A stretch of DNA of 64,000 nt from Cannabis sativa. Its lineage: Eukaryota; Streptophyta; Magnoliopsida; Rosales; Cannabaceae. The translations under genes were made by a program, and so were the position numbers. Positions 32,406 to 43,156 of the stretch are shown here, piece by piece (position 1 is the stretch's first letter; each line of letters opens with the position of its first letter). The stretch covers positions 64,376,600 through 64,440,599 of the forward strand of contig NC_083602.1 in NCBI RefSeq assembly GCF_029168945.1, given 5' to 3'. Under the pieces are notes generated by a model, which worked only from the letters and a program-made list of their open reading frames with translations, searched no databases and had not been told where the DNA came from.

Positions 32406-34126
32406 TCCCCACGTGGAGGGTATTCGTGGACGGAGCTTCTAATGAGAACGGTTCTGGAGCCAGAGTGGCTATGATATCACCAACTGGACTGCGACTCCAG
32501 GCGGCCCTCCGATTCGACTTCGCAGCTTCAAACAATGAGGCCGAATATGAAGCCCTGATAGCAGGGCTGAGATTGGCAAAAGCGGGAGGAGCCAAAAGAG
32601 TGGAAGTCTACAGTGACTCCCAACTGGTCGTAAACCAGGTATCCAGAGAATACCAAACCCGCGGCGAGCGGATGGCGGCGTACGTAACAGTAGTCCGAGA
32701 ACTGCTCCACGAGTTCGCGGACTACAAAATAGAAAGAATCCCCCGAGAAAAGAACGCTCACGCGGACTGTCTGGCTAAGTTAGCCTCGGATAGCGAAATC
32801 GAAGAGCTAGGGGTAGTACCAGTGGAACGCTTGGCAGAGCCAAGCATCAAAATAAAAGAGACCACACTAACGGTTGGGCAAGAACCCAGCTGGATGGTCC
32901 CCATCATAAAATACATAACACAAGGTGAGTTGCCCAAAGAAAGGGCACTGTCTCGGAAGATTCAGTATCAGGCTCATCGTTATGTGATGATGGATCAAAA
33001 TCTCTACCGGAGAGGACTCAACATGCCTTATTTAAGGTGTGTATCGGACCCTGAAGCTAGACAAATCATGCTAGAGGTCCACGAAGGGTTCTGTGGAGAT
33101 CATACGGGAGGACCCAGCCTCTCGAAGAAAATATTGAGGCAAGGGTACTTCTGGCCAACAATGAAAAAAGATTGTATGGACTATGTCCAAAAGTGTAACT
33201 CGTGCCAAAGGTACGCGAACATACCGAGAGCTCCTCCAAATGAAATTACCCTGATGACTAGTCCTTGGCCCTTCGCGGTTTGGGAAATAGACCTCATCGG
33301 GTCCCTACCAACAGGAAAAGGAGGGGTAAAGTATGCAATAGTAGCAGTAGACTACTTCACCAAATGGACAGAGGCAGAGCCTATGAAGACAATAACTGCC
33401 AAGAAAGCATTGGACTTTGTTATCAAAAACATAGTGTGTCGATATGGCTTGCCTCACAAAATAGTCTCTGACAATGGAAAGCAATTTGATTGCGAGGAAT
33501 TTACTGACTTCTGTAACCAACACGGAGTAGTGAAGAGCTTCTCCGCGGTTGCCAGGCCTCAAACAAACGGCCAGGCGGAAGCGGTCAATAAAATCCTAAA
33601 GGTCACCTTGAAGAAGAAGCTGCTGGCCTGCAAAAACAACTGGCCTGAAGAATTGCCAAGGGTATTATGGGCCTACCGGACAACCCCCAGAACCACGACC
33701 GGTCACTCGCCTTTTTCAATGGCGTACGGTTGTGAAGCGATGGTCCCGGTAGAAACATTATTCCCATCCCACAGGAGGACGACTTACGATCCTGCCACGA
33801 ATCAAGCTCTGCTTCAAGAGGCTTTGGATCAAGTCGAAGAACTCCGGGATGAGTCTCAAATACGGATGGCTGCTTATCAAAAGAAGGTGACCAAGTATTT
33901 TAACTCTAAGGTTAAAAACAGAAAATTTGCTATCGGGGATATGGTCCTAAGAAGAGTCTTCCCAGCCACCCAGGAACCCGGAGTGGGGGTACTTGGGCCA
34001 AATTGGGAAGGACCATATGAAATCGAGGACGAGATCGGCTCCGGCACTTACAAGCTAAAAAGAATGGATGGAACCATTGTGCCAAGAGCCTGGAATGCCG
34101 ATCACCTCAGAAAATATTACCAATAG
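32406..34126 (+). CDS. TAT Pol part 2: second RNase H and integrase
   Basis: It continues the frame of the upstream pol once TK1 and one TSD are discounted; it has no start of its own. Numbering from the GTG at 32426: an archaeal-type RNase H occupies 1-130 (VDGASNENGSG, SNNEAEYEAL, YSDSQLVV, NAHADCLAKLAS), the hallmark of Tat elements. Integrase follows with an H/C-rich finger (HTGGPSLSKKIL ... CNSCQRY) and the catalytic triad D289, D349 and E385, with the standard 35-residue spacing. The C-terminal DNA-binding part ends YKLKRMDGTIVPRAWNADHL. There is no chromodomain. The reading frame is intact. Confidence 0.9.
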
Positions 34127-34614
34127 CAAAAATATAACTTAGATTTTGTTCAAAGAGTTTGTACCGTCCAAATGTATACCTCCTCCACATGTTGAATAAA
34201 ACTGAGTGCCTTAAAAACAAAGTTTCTATGCCACTCAGGGGGGGTACTAGGGTATACTGCACGGACAGACAGAAAAACAAACTAAGTAAAATATCCTGAC
34301 CCAAAGGGCAGGTCAAAAGTGTGCACAAAAATAAAAAGCATAAGTATAGAAATCCTGATCCAAAGGACAGGTTAAAAAAAGAAATATGTGGCAAAAGAAA
34401 GATCACATATAAAATATCCTGACCCAAAGGGCAGGTCATATACAAACGGCCCGGGGATAGGCCTTAAAAAATTGTCTCCCCTTCGAATAAAAACTGCTAC
34501 CTAAATATATTATTCCAAGGCAGCAGCAAATATGTACAAAGAAAAAAAAAAGAGATAATAATAATAAAAGAAGCGGGTGGAATCTTGGTTGTTCTGGGTC
34601 AATCTCAAAGCAGC
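34127..34614. repeat. TAT non-coding spacer with short repeats
   Basis: It lies between integrase and the end of the antisense gene. A unit built on CCTGACCCAAAGGGCAGG recurs near 34295, 34352 (decayed) and 34420. The core is itself an imperfect palindrome (CCTGNCC / GGNCAGG). A (TAA) stretch is near 34555. The region may serve as the shared 3' end of two converging transcripts. Confidence 0.6.
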
Positions 34615-35275
34615 TCAGTCAATGCGCGGAGGAAGGCGAGGTCCAATACGTGCCTCTACCATGGCATCAAGCTTCTTCTTCTTTTCCCGAAATTTGGCAA
34701 TCATTTCCTCAGGTTTGGGATAGAAGGTAAGCTTGATATTTTGGTCGTTGGTAGACCAAGCCATGTAGACCCCATCGTCGAAGCGCTTCGGGCACCGGCC
34801 GCAGGAAACAGGAGAAAGGAGCTCGGCTCTTTTTGCCTTCTTGATGGTTTGCTCCTTGAAGTCCCTGAGCTCCTTCAACTCCGTGGCTAGAGCGGCCTTG
34901 GACTCTAAGTTCGCCTGGTGAGTTTCCTCTAAGGATCTCACCTTGGCAACCATTTCGTCCAAAGTTTCCCTGGCCTCCCGGAGCTCCCGCTTGGCCTTAT
35001 CAGCAGCCTCGCTTTGTGCCCTCAGCTCCTCCTGATGCTGGGCCTCCAGCCGGTCCTTTCGCTGGGTCTCGTCCCGGATCATGGCCTCCGCTTGGGCCTC
35101 CCTCCGTTTGGCCTCCTCCTCATTGGCCTTGGCAGCCGCCTCCCGGCTGGTAGAGCTGCCTCTCCGCAGTGAGGTCCTGAAGGACCTTCCTGACGTCATT
35201 CATGTCCCCAAAATCAGACAGAACGAAGCCATGATTAATGATGTTCTTGGAGAGGCGGCCAGCCTCAGCAGCAAG
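34615..35275 (-). CDS. Antisense gene exon 3
   Basis: It begins LAAEAGRLSKNII and shifts frame near 35150. A long charged coiled coil follows (EEEAKRREAQAEAM ... ELREARETLDEMVAKVRSLEE) and ends at RLPPRID and a stop. It suggests self-association. Confidence 0.6.
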
Positions 35276-35353
35276 CTGAAAAACAATACAAGTGTAAGAA
35301 AGAATCCCCAAAAAAGAAAAATAAAGGGAAAAGCAAACTTGTAAAACACCTAC

Positions 35354-36117
35354 CATAGTGAGGGAGTGGCAGAGGTCCTGGACCTGGAAGATAGAGTTCA
35401 GGGAGGCACAAGTTGCGAACCGCTTGGGCGCGCATCGGGTAAGCTGAGAAGCAAACTCACCAGTCATCTCCGCGGCGAAAGGAGCCAAGGTGGGCCCAAG
35501 GAAGCGACGGAACCAGTCCGACAGAGGGTCCAAGTTTAGGTCCCACGGATCCTGGTACTCCGGGTTGTTGATGGTTTCGTGCATCTCAACCCGCAGAACC
35601 CTCCTAAGGGCTTCCACCTCGGCAAACCCCCGGGAATATTCGTCCATGGCATAGTTATGCTTGGCTATCCGGAGCTCTTGCCTCACCTCATCCCCAAGAA
35701 CTGGAGTAAGCACAATGTTGGGAGGAGCAGGATGTTCTTCCATGGGGGAGACCCCACCGTCAAGACCATGGGCAGGAGTGTCAGCTCTTCGAGGCGGCTT
35801 GGGCTCATCCTGGGCAACCATCTTGGCCTTGCGCTTGCGAATCAGAGCAACCTCGGGCTCTTCTTCACCTTCTTCAGCGTCCCCAGGAAGAGCCCGGAGC
35901 TCTCCCGCACCCTCTGCGACTTCCTCAGAAAAGCCCCATTGCTTTCCTTGACTCTCTCCCGGTAGCACCTCCTCGTCGTCCACTAAATCAATAGTGTCAG
36001 GGGGAGCGCTGGAAGAGACCTTTAGGGAAGGGGCTATTGGGGAAGAGGTAAAGGCCGGAGGAGCCACGGGAGTGTGAACTCCGACAAGCTGGTCCAAGAT
36101 GGCGTCCATGGAGGTAC
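35354..36117 (-). CDS. Antisense gene exon 2
   Basis: It follows an acceptor TTAAGCAG and reads GTSMDAILDQLVG onward, with an acidic middle (TIDLVDDEEVLPGE, AEEGEEEPEVALIRKRKAK with a possible nuclear-localisation-like RKRKAK), and ends ...HSLTM before a GTAGGT donor. Confidence 0.65.
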
Positions 36118-36518
36118 CTGCTTAACAAAGAATAGGCAAGTGTTAGACATCCGTGGGAAACCCCTTACACAAGATATGGCAAATAAACTACTCCTACCCG
36201 AACTTCCTAATTCGGCCCTAGCAAAGTCCTAAACTTTAATGCTGGCAGCATCATCTCCAAGATAGCTGTCCGAAGGCCGGAACCAGCTGGATGTAATGTA
36301 AGCTGAAGGACCTAAGGGAACAGGTTCCGGAGGACCAGAACCCATCCGGGACCGACCTAGAAAATCTCCTAAGTTTGAAAAATAGAACTCCTTCAAACGA
36401 TCCCCCCACCGGGTCGAGGGCATCCTAAACCTATATAGATGCTCGTCGAACCCAACGGGCCTACGACTGGCATTTTCGCCAACGGAAGGAACATAATGAA
36501 TTATCAAAGGAGACTTAC

Positions 36519-37716
36519 CGCCGGCACCGGAAGTGCTGGCACCAGGAGCCCCTGAGTTTGGCTCTGGAACCGAAGGCTGTGGCCTAGGAGCCCTTCTCTC
36601 TGAAGAATCCTCAATGCGAAGGGACCTCCCGGCGGGACGATCTCCAATCTTTTCTTGAAGAATCTTGTCAAAAAATTTAGCCTCGGACTTCCCGGTAATC
36701 GCCTAGCTTCTTCTTACCACCGGACTCCCCACGCGAAGCCCCCTCCCGGAGGCCGCCTGGGCCTGAGAGTATGCCTTCTCCTGGGCCTTCCGGTAGAGAT
36801 AGTCCTGGTATTTTTTCTCCGCCGTGGCGATAATCTCGTCCCGGAAGGTCTTCTCCGCGACCGGCGCCCTTACATTGGGACAGATGACCCGGGAGAGGTT
36901 TGAGTCCTCCACGGATTGATGCGGAAGGATAAGTTTGGCCTTCCTGCAGTTTTCCGTAGTGACCAAACCCCCGACGTCAAGGTCGGCTCGGTCATAGGAG
37001 GCAAAGGCCTGGGCCCTCCGGAGGAAGGTCTGTGTAGGGGCCGTCCGCTGATAGGGAGGGATCCTCACCCACTCGATAAGGAGCTCCGGGTGGTCCACTG
37101 CCCTGAACCCGGAGGAAAAGAAAAAGCGATGGCGATACTCCTTGACGTGAGTCTGCCTATTATACGGAACCACCCCTTCGTTAGCAGGATGGATCCGGAA
37201 ACCATAAAAACTGTCCTTAAGTTTGTCCCCCTTCTTGGGGACGGATACAAGTTCATAAAAATACAAAATTTCCGCCGGGCGGGGAGATCCCCATCCGCGG
37301 GCGGCGTAAAAAATGAATAAGCCTGAGAGCAGGCGATAAGCTTGGGGAATGAGTTGGTATGGCGCAAGGCCGACAAAAACAAGAAAATTAATAAAATAGT
37401 CCTGAACAGGAAGCATGGCACCGGCCATCAGGTGCGTCTGGCTCCAGGCTCCGAAGACGTCATAATTATGGTTGGGCGTCTCCAAGTCGCGAGGTGGCCG
37501 ATGGTAGGTTCCTGATGTGGAAGGCTTGATCCCAGCAACTTCCACAATATTCTCCAGTTGATGGGGACAGGTCAAGGTGGAATGAAGCTCGGCCGCTTCC
37601 CATCCGGTCGCCCGGGACTTATACCCCTCCTGGGCAACGGGTCCCAAGGAGACCTCCTCTAGAGTAGCCATGCGTTTCCCACTTGCCATTGAGGACTTCG
37701 AACCAGAGGCAGACAT
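36519..37716 (-). CDS. Antisense gene exon 1
   Basis: 337 codons are open from the ATG at 37716 to a TAG at 36703. A shifted frame then stays open to the GTAAGT donor at 36518 (DKILQEKIGDRPAG ... GAPGASTSGAG). The likely single-base frameshift is near 36690. The PF04195-like core lies at residues about 90-180. A Lys/Glu/Gln-rich helix lies at 290-320. Confidence 0.65.
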
Positions 37717-38564
37717 TGTCTATTCTGTGAAAAAAAAAAGAAAGAAAAAAATTCCAGCAATTAGGCCCCGTACCAAACCCTAAGTCAAGAAAACGGGAAT
37801 GAGGGTCCCCTAACCGCTGGAAAAAAGCCCCCTCCGGACACGTGTCACACGGGAAACCCCAGAAAGATTCCCTGAACAAGTGTCGGGTGCAGTAAAATCG
37901 CAGAAGGTGGTTTTACACAATAAGGGGAACAGAAAGAAAAAGACCCTATTCTATGCCCTAAACAACCATTGAACGAAGAACGTATGGTCTTCTTCAACGA
38001 AAATGCACAATAATAACAGAGGCATGATAATGGCGATCCTACAACTAAAGCAGTAAATGCAAAACAGAATACATGAAGAACCTAAACACTTGCATACCCA
38101 GAAATCTCAAAATGCGAACCCAGAAAAGAACAAACAGAACGAGTAAAAGCATGTCACTACCAAAGGATGCAAGAAACTTACAATGAAGTGTTGAACTGGG
38201 GGTCCTGATGTGAGTCGAGTAAAGATGAAAAGGACTGATAGCAGCAAGCAAGGGAGAACTGGGAAAATGGCAAAGTGTTCAAAGGTTTCGTGCTGGTTTT
38301 GAGAATTTTCTCTCTAGGAAATTCAAGCAAAGTTGGCAAGAAATGGAAAGTAACCGAAATGAATGAAAGATGGTGGCTTTTATAGGCAAAAGTGCATGAG
38401 GAACAGGCGTCAACACCTACCAATCGAACGGTGGGGGAAACGCACGATTCAAATACCCAAAGATCAACGGGCCAGATTGATTTGCAATAAAGGCGGTGGA
38501 AACGTTTGAGTATCCGTCTGACACCATTAATGCGCCGCATCAATCAATGGGCATGAAACGAATC

Positions 38565-38767
38565 GACCTCTGCAAAAAGCGAATCGCTGCATTTAATGCC
38601 ATCATTAGACGCACCCTCACGCGCTCCAAGCTCGTGCCGGGAAACCGAGGAGTCGGCCGGAGACACCTCTGCAAAAAGCGAATCGCTGCATTAAATGCCA
38701 TCATTAAATACGCCCTCACGCGCTCTAAGCTTGAGCCAGGGAACCGAGGAGTCAACCGGAGGCACCT
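38565..38767. repeat. Two-copy ~101-bp tandem repeat in TAT
   Basis: The copies start near 38565 and 38667 and share the CTGCAAAAAGCGAATCGCTG core, a CATCATTA block and an ACCGAGGAGTC end. Several substitutions separate them. Confidence 0.8.
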
Positions 38768-38800
38768 GAGCAAGCCTTGGTTTATTTTTCAAGTAAACAA

Positions 38801-38815
38801 GGCTTGGGGGGTAAA
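38801..38815 (+). other. TAT polypurine tract
   Basis: A G-rich purine run (with GGGGGG) directly precedes the 3' LTR. Its 5' side overlaps the right arm of the 13-bp hairpin. Confidence 0.7.
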
Positions 38816-39596
38816 TGTTGCCCCTGATTTCACCCAATATACGTGGACCAACCGAACAGGGACACGTGGATCAGATAACTTATGAATATTTGCTAAGTCT
38901 TTGTATGCCATAAGGAAACACCCTGGGCATAGGTCCCGGAGGAGGCACCCGGAGTGCAAGGTGCTCCCGGACGCTCGCATAGCATAAAGCCTCTCCGTGA
39001 GGTGTCAGGCTTCTCCTGAGCAATCAAGTCGCATTTAATGCTGCATGGGAGGAAGCGTGTTGGGACTGCAACACGCAATAAAGTCTGACGGCACAACCTC
39101 CAACCAGCAGCGCCACAGTAATGATCATTTAAGTCTAGCGACGGCTACACTGCGAAGAGTCACATCAATCACAAGGCAAAAAGGACATTCTTCATAAAAA
39201 CCCTACAGCACCTAGGGATTTGACCATGCATTACCCATGGTATATTCATTGGGAATACCCAACTTTATGGATACTTACAGATACACTTGTAAGAACAATT
39301 CTAGGGATTACCCCACCAAAAACACTATAAATACCCCCTCAAAGCTCATTAAATGGGATCGAGAATCTTGGGCTGCATATGAGCAAGAAGAGTAAATACT
39401 CACCAAGAACATTCTCTGTATTTATAAGGGTGACATTCTCCCAAGCATAAATTCTGTATTAAATACATCCATAAATAACAAAGACTCGTGGACTAAGGCT
39501 CATTAACGCCCCAACCACGTAAAAATCCTTCTCTCACTTTCTTACAGCTCAATAGTATAATCATATTTTATTAGTTGCCGAAAACCTCGGTCAACA
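38816..39596 (+). repeat. TAT 3' LTR (781 bp)
   Basis: TGTTGCCCC to GGTCAACA, uninterrupted. It shows the empty sites for ALE (TTGCTAAGTC near 38892) and A3 (GCAAGGTGCTCC near 38957). TATAAATA is at 39326-39333. TSD AATAT follows. Confidence 0.93.
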
Positions 39597-41249
39597 AATA
39601 TAGTCACTAAAATGAACGTTCTATCATTTATCTCTATTTAGCAAGCTCGAAGGAAATCATTGTTTCACTTATAAATACCTATAGAAGCTATAGATTCCAT
39701 ATCTATGATTAGCACTACCACTCAATTGCACTACCATGTTCCCAAAATGTGCGTATCACCCTGACCAAAAAGTAGGCTTAACTAACAAATCAAACAACAT
39801 GTATAATACTCTTGAGATCGAACCTAACCATATCAGGATTAAGATCATTTGATCTAGGATCAACTAGGTGATATTGAATTGAATAGATATTACAGTAACT
39901 TTATAATATCTAATCAAAGTTCAATATCGGTCCCTTCCAATGTATACTCCATACATCCGATACTGGTAAACTTTGCCAATGCCCTGGAAAGGACATAACA
40001 CTTATCCAAGTTGTAAGCATACCTATCGCTGATTATCATGCCAGTCTAAATCCAGTGAACTGACAAATCAGGGAATTAAACTTTCGAACATATAATCAAG
40101 ATTATATTTGTAATACCCTAGAATTAAGAAATGGATTAGCAAAACCCTAATAAGATAATTATGTATAATTGAGGAATTATATTATTATATAGTTTAATAT
40201 ATGAGAATTTATTTGATTAATTATATGTTAAGACCCCGTTGGTGAGCCAGGGGCATTTTCGTAATTATGACCCGAGAAGGGTAAAATGATGAAATTAATT
40301 TAATTACGTGCTTAATAGAACTATATTATTATATAGTATGCCTGTGTTGTCTTTTCAGGTGTGTTCTGACAGGTAGGCACGGTATAGTCACAATCGGGTA
40401 TTTCGGGCCGAACTGGGTTCGGGCCCGAAATACAATTTGAATTGAAATAATTGGCATTTTTATTTATTGATGAGTAATCTGAAATTTAATTGGATTTATG
40501 TGTATGTGAAATGACATTTCTACCCTTGTATGTGTGTGGGTATGTTATTTAGCCCTAGGGGCAAAATGGTCATTTTGACCCTTATTTTATATTTAATAAA
40601 AGAAGTAATTTTGGCAAAAAGGGATTCAATTTCTGGTTTCTTCTCCCTTGGAATTGAACTCTCTCTCTCTCTCAAACCCTCCTTTGGTTTCAAAATTTTG
40701 TTTGGTGAATTGGTGTGATTTGGAGCTAATTCTTGGAGCTAGATTGTGGGAGTTGTGCTTGCTTAAGTCTTGAGGTAGTAATTTCAGATTTTAATTGAAT
40801 TTCTCTTGCTGGATTTTATGGTTAAGAGCATGAAAAAGGTTGTTGATGAGCTTAGGTTGCATGTTAGTATTCTCCTTATGATTTAAGCTTGTACATGAAT
40901 CTTTGATTATATGTTGGTATGGATTTTGATTGAGCTTAGATGAGATTTTTGGAGTGCTTTCTAGCTTGGGTTTATGTGTTTTTAAGGTGATATGCTGCTT
41001 GAAATTGTTTGGAAGGATTGGATTTAAGCTCAAGTTCTTGAGCTTGTTGAGTTTGTATTTTAGGATTTGAAGATTCAAGGTGTGAGTTTGAATTTTGTTG
41101 ATTAATTTTGGAATTGAAGTTGTTAGCTCTCTATTGTGATGATTTTTATCTGTAAGAAGTTAATTTTGGGTATGGTATGATTGAAGTTCAAATTTATGGA
41201 AAAATTGGCATGTTTAGGCCTTAAAAATAGAGTTTTTGGGTGTTCTGAA

Positions 41250-41289
41250 CCCAGTCCCCGCGACGGGGTTTTTGGCCGTCGCGACTGGG
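41250..41289. repeat. GC-rich stem-loop in TK2 LTR
   Basis: CGCGACGG (41259-41266) pairs with CCGTCGCG (41276-41283), extended outward by CCCAGT and ACTGGG. In otherwise AT-rich DNA this is the strongest GC hairpin of the window. Confidence 0.75.
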
Positions 41290-41637
41290 TTTGGCAGTGG
41301 GAATGTCTGTTTTTCCTGATTTTATTTTGGCCATAACTTTTGACTCGGGACTCCGTTTGGGACATTTTTTATATTGTTGGAAAGCTCGTTCCGAGCTCTA
41401 TTTGATTATTTGTGTTTTAAATGCCATGTTTATATTTTGTGAAAGTGAAATTAGGGATTAACCCTATTTGTGAAATCCCGGATTGTGTGACTAGGATTAC
41501 TGGCACCTGATCAGGAGCACCTACGGATTTGGAATCTCTGTTATTGCGGGACAACAGGTAAGACAGTAGTTTGCACATAGAGTATGCGCAGTGGCACTTA
41601 TGTTGGATATGATATATGTGAGTTATTGTAACCGGGA

Positions 41638-42531
41638 TTAGGGTTATTACCCTAATATGAGCGGTTTAATAGCGTAGGGTTATTACCCTAGTGATATATG
41701 TTGTGCAAATACTATGCATTGTTGGATATATGTATATATTGAGATTATGAATTATGCGCTTAAGGCGTAATTAAACTAGACTCGGTAAGCTAGCACCTTG
41801 AGTTTAATTTTAATGCGGTCTAGGGTTATTACCCTAGAATATTATGAATCCAGTGAAAGCATGAGTTGGGGTTGACACTCTTAGTAAATGTTATCTGAGT
41901 ATATAGAAATGTATTATATGAGTGATTACATAGTATGCAAGTTAGGGTTATTACCCTAAGATTATATATGTTGTAGTAAATATTGAATACACGCATGTAT
42001 GTAAGAGTTATGTGTATAAGACATAACTGGGTTAGACCTGGTATATATCACCAGGATAAACCACCGAAAGCGTAATACATGGATTACGTATATACATGAA
42101 TAGGGTTATGCGAGCAAGGCATAACCAAGTTAGGCTCGGTAACCAGAACCGAGGTAAACCCTACTGAGGCCTTATTGTATATAGACGTGTGAGAGCAACA
42201 CGTAGGTCTACGCCAAGTAGACATAAATAGGCATGTGAGCGTAACATGCAGGTCTATAGCAAATAGAAAAATATTGGAGTGGCACCAATAATTATGTGTG
42301 ACATATTGAGATTAAGGGGTTATGCGTCAAGGCATAATCAAGTTGGACTCGGTAACCAGAACCGAGATGAACTATTCTAAGGCCTTATTGTAATTAGACG
42401 TGTGAGAGCAACACGTAGGTCTACGCCACGTAGATATAAATAGATTTGTGAGCGCAACACATAGGCCTACGCCACGTAGACATAAATAGGCATGTGAGTG
42501 TGACATGCAGGTCTGTGACACACAGACATAT
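41638..42531. repeat. Palindrome array in TK2 LTR
   Basis: Several hairpin types recur. TTAGGGTTATTACCCTAA (41638 and 41942), TAGGGTTATTACCCTA (41676) and TCTAGGGTTATTACCCTAGA (41819) share a loop, with stem ends that change together. Others are CTCGGT/ACCGAG (42135-42153, again near 42350), ACGTGT/ACACGT (42185-42203, again near 42400), GTCTAC/GTAGAC (42206-42222, with a GTCTACG/CGTAGAC form later) and GCATGT/ACATGC (42231-42249). They alternate in a higher-order unit of roughly 120-180 bases. Confidence 0.82.
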
Positions 42532-43156
42532 ATGAATGGCATTACTGTTTAAATAACATGATGAGCATATTATATTTGTTAAGATTTATACTATCTTGCC
42601 GGGCTTGGCTCGCGAGTGCTCTACTTGCAGGAAAGGGTAAGACTGTCGTTGATCAGCCATGAGTGCAGGAGCTGGACGAAGAATGTACATGTCCGGGCCA
42701 TATCAGACCAAGCGGGTTAGGGGTCTAACAGTGTTGACTTTTGTATTCTGTTTTGCCGCTTAGGTCGGCTAGTCAGAAAGAACTTGTAATAAGTTTGTAA
42801 ATATTTTTGGGATCCCAACTATTTTGAAAAGTTTAAATATATTACAAGTTTATTTTCCGTCTGTTTAATATAAAAGTTTAAATTCTGCGCTATTTTAATT
42901 AGTAATCTCGTTTAGGGGATTAGGGTTTCATAAGATTATTGGGTAGCGTGTCCAATTATTTAGGGCGTTACAATATTCCACTGTGCTGACAACACTATAA
43001 TCATTAACAAATACATATGTTCTGGACTTAATAGAATTTATACATTAAATATAATCATGAAATAAATCATGTGAACCATGCAACATAAAATGTTATTTCT
43101 GATCTTTATTAAATCTGATTATATTGAAATGGGTTTTATTTAGGGCACAAAAAACA

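Larger units (their letters stand above)
34615..37716 (-). pseudogene. TAT antisense gene, gypsy-type 'transposase' (PF04195-like) with coiled coil, three exons
   Basis: This gene runs against gag-pol, as in Grande-type Tat elements. Exon 1 (37716-36519) starts MSASGSKSS and encodes the PF04195-like domain (VQDYFINFLVFVGLAPYQLI... then YFYELVSVPKKGDKLKDSFYGF). Intron 1 (36518-36118) runs GTAAGT to CAG, and joining it keeps the frame (Gly-Thr-Ser-Met-Asp). Exon 2 (36117-35354) is acidic, Pro-rich. Intron 2 (35353-35276) is 78 bases, GTAGGT to TTTTTCAG, and keeps the frame. Exon 3 (35275-34615) is a long Glu/Lys/Ala coiled coil. Two probable frameshifts (near 36690 and 35150) break it. Its role is unknown. 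Confidence 0.72.
37717..38815. other. TAT 3' non-coding region with tandem duplication, hairpin and PPT
   Basis: No sense ORF of note. It should hold the antisense gene's promoter. A two-copy repeat of about 101 bases occupies about 38565-38767 (each with CTCTGCAAAAAGCGAATCGC and ACGCGCTC). A hairpin follows (38771-38784 with 38794-38806), then a purine tract GGCTTGGGGGGTAAA (38801-38815) next to the LTR. Confidence 0.65.
3163..39596 (+). mobile_element. TAT: Tat-lineage gypsy retrotransposon with an antisense gene
   Basis: TSD AATAT stands at 3158-3162 and 39597-39601. LTRs are 781 bp. The 5' LTR is split in three pieces (80+68+633 bases, which sum to 781) by ALE and A3; the 3' LTR is whole at 38816-39596. 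Order is gag, protease, RT, RNase H, second (archaeal-type) RNase H, integrase, then an antisense gene and the PPT. The second RNase H and the antisense gene before the 3' LTR are marks of the Tat lineage (Grande/Ogre/Retand relatives). The net element is about 12.3 kb after removing inserts. The LTR copies differ at about 8 positions (about 1%). Confidence 0.92.
40109..42972 (+). mobile_element. TK2: solo LTR, Tekay/Del-like, with palindrome array
   Basis: 2864 bp, TGTAATACCC to GGGCGTTACA, with TSD ATATT (40104-40108 and 42973-42977). No internal region, PBS or PPT is present, so it is a solo LTR. A conserved block before the 3' end (about 42594-42650, TTGCCGGGCTTGGCTC... then CTTGCAGGAAAGG) matches one in TK3 (about 58805-58850). 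An array of short palindromes spans 41638-42531. A GC-rich stem-loop lies at 41250-41289. Confidence 0.88.
1963..43156 (-). mobile_element. A2: solo LTR of family A, reverse, carrying TAT and TK2
   Basis: It is bounded by TGTTGG on the left and a terminal CA on the right, with the 5-base target-site duplication CAACG at 1958-1962 and 43157-43161. Removing TAT (3163-39596 plus one TSD) and TK2 (40109-42972 plus one TSD) leaves segments of 1200, 507 and 179 bases, in all 1886 bp. That matches the lengths of other family-A LTRs (1863-1896 bp). No internal region remains, so this is a solo LTR left by LTR-LTR recombination. It sits in CR gag. Confidence 0.9.

Noticed and set aside
36229..36507. 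Reverse 92-codon ORF as an exon of the antisense gene
   Set aside because: It lies wholly between a GTAAGT donor (36518) and a CAG acceptor (36118) whose joining keeps the frame. It is better read as intron. A retained-intron form cannot be excluded.
40109..42972. TK2 (and TK3) as DNA transposons or MITEs because of TGTAA...TTACA ends
   Set aside because: Only 5-6 terminal bases are inverted, TSDs are 5 bases, and the ends match the LTRs of TK1, which has a PBS and PPT. They are solo LTRs.
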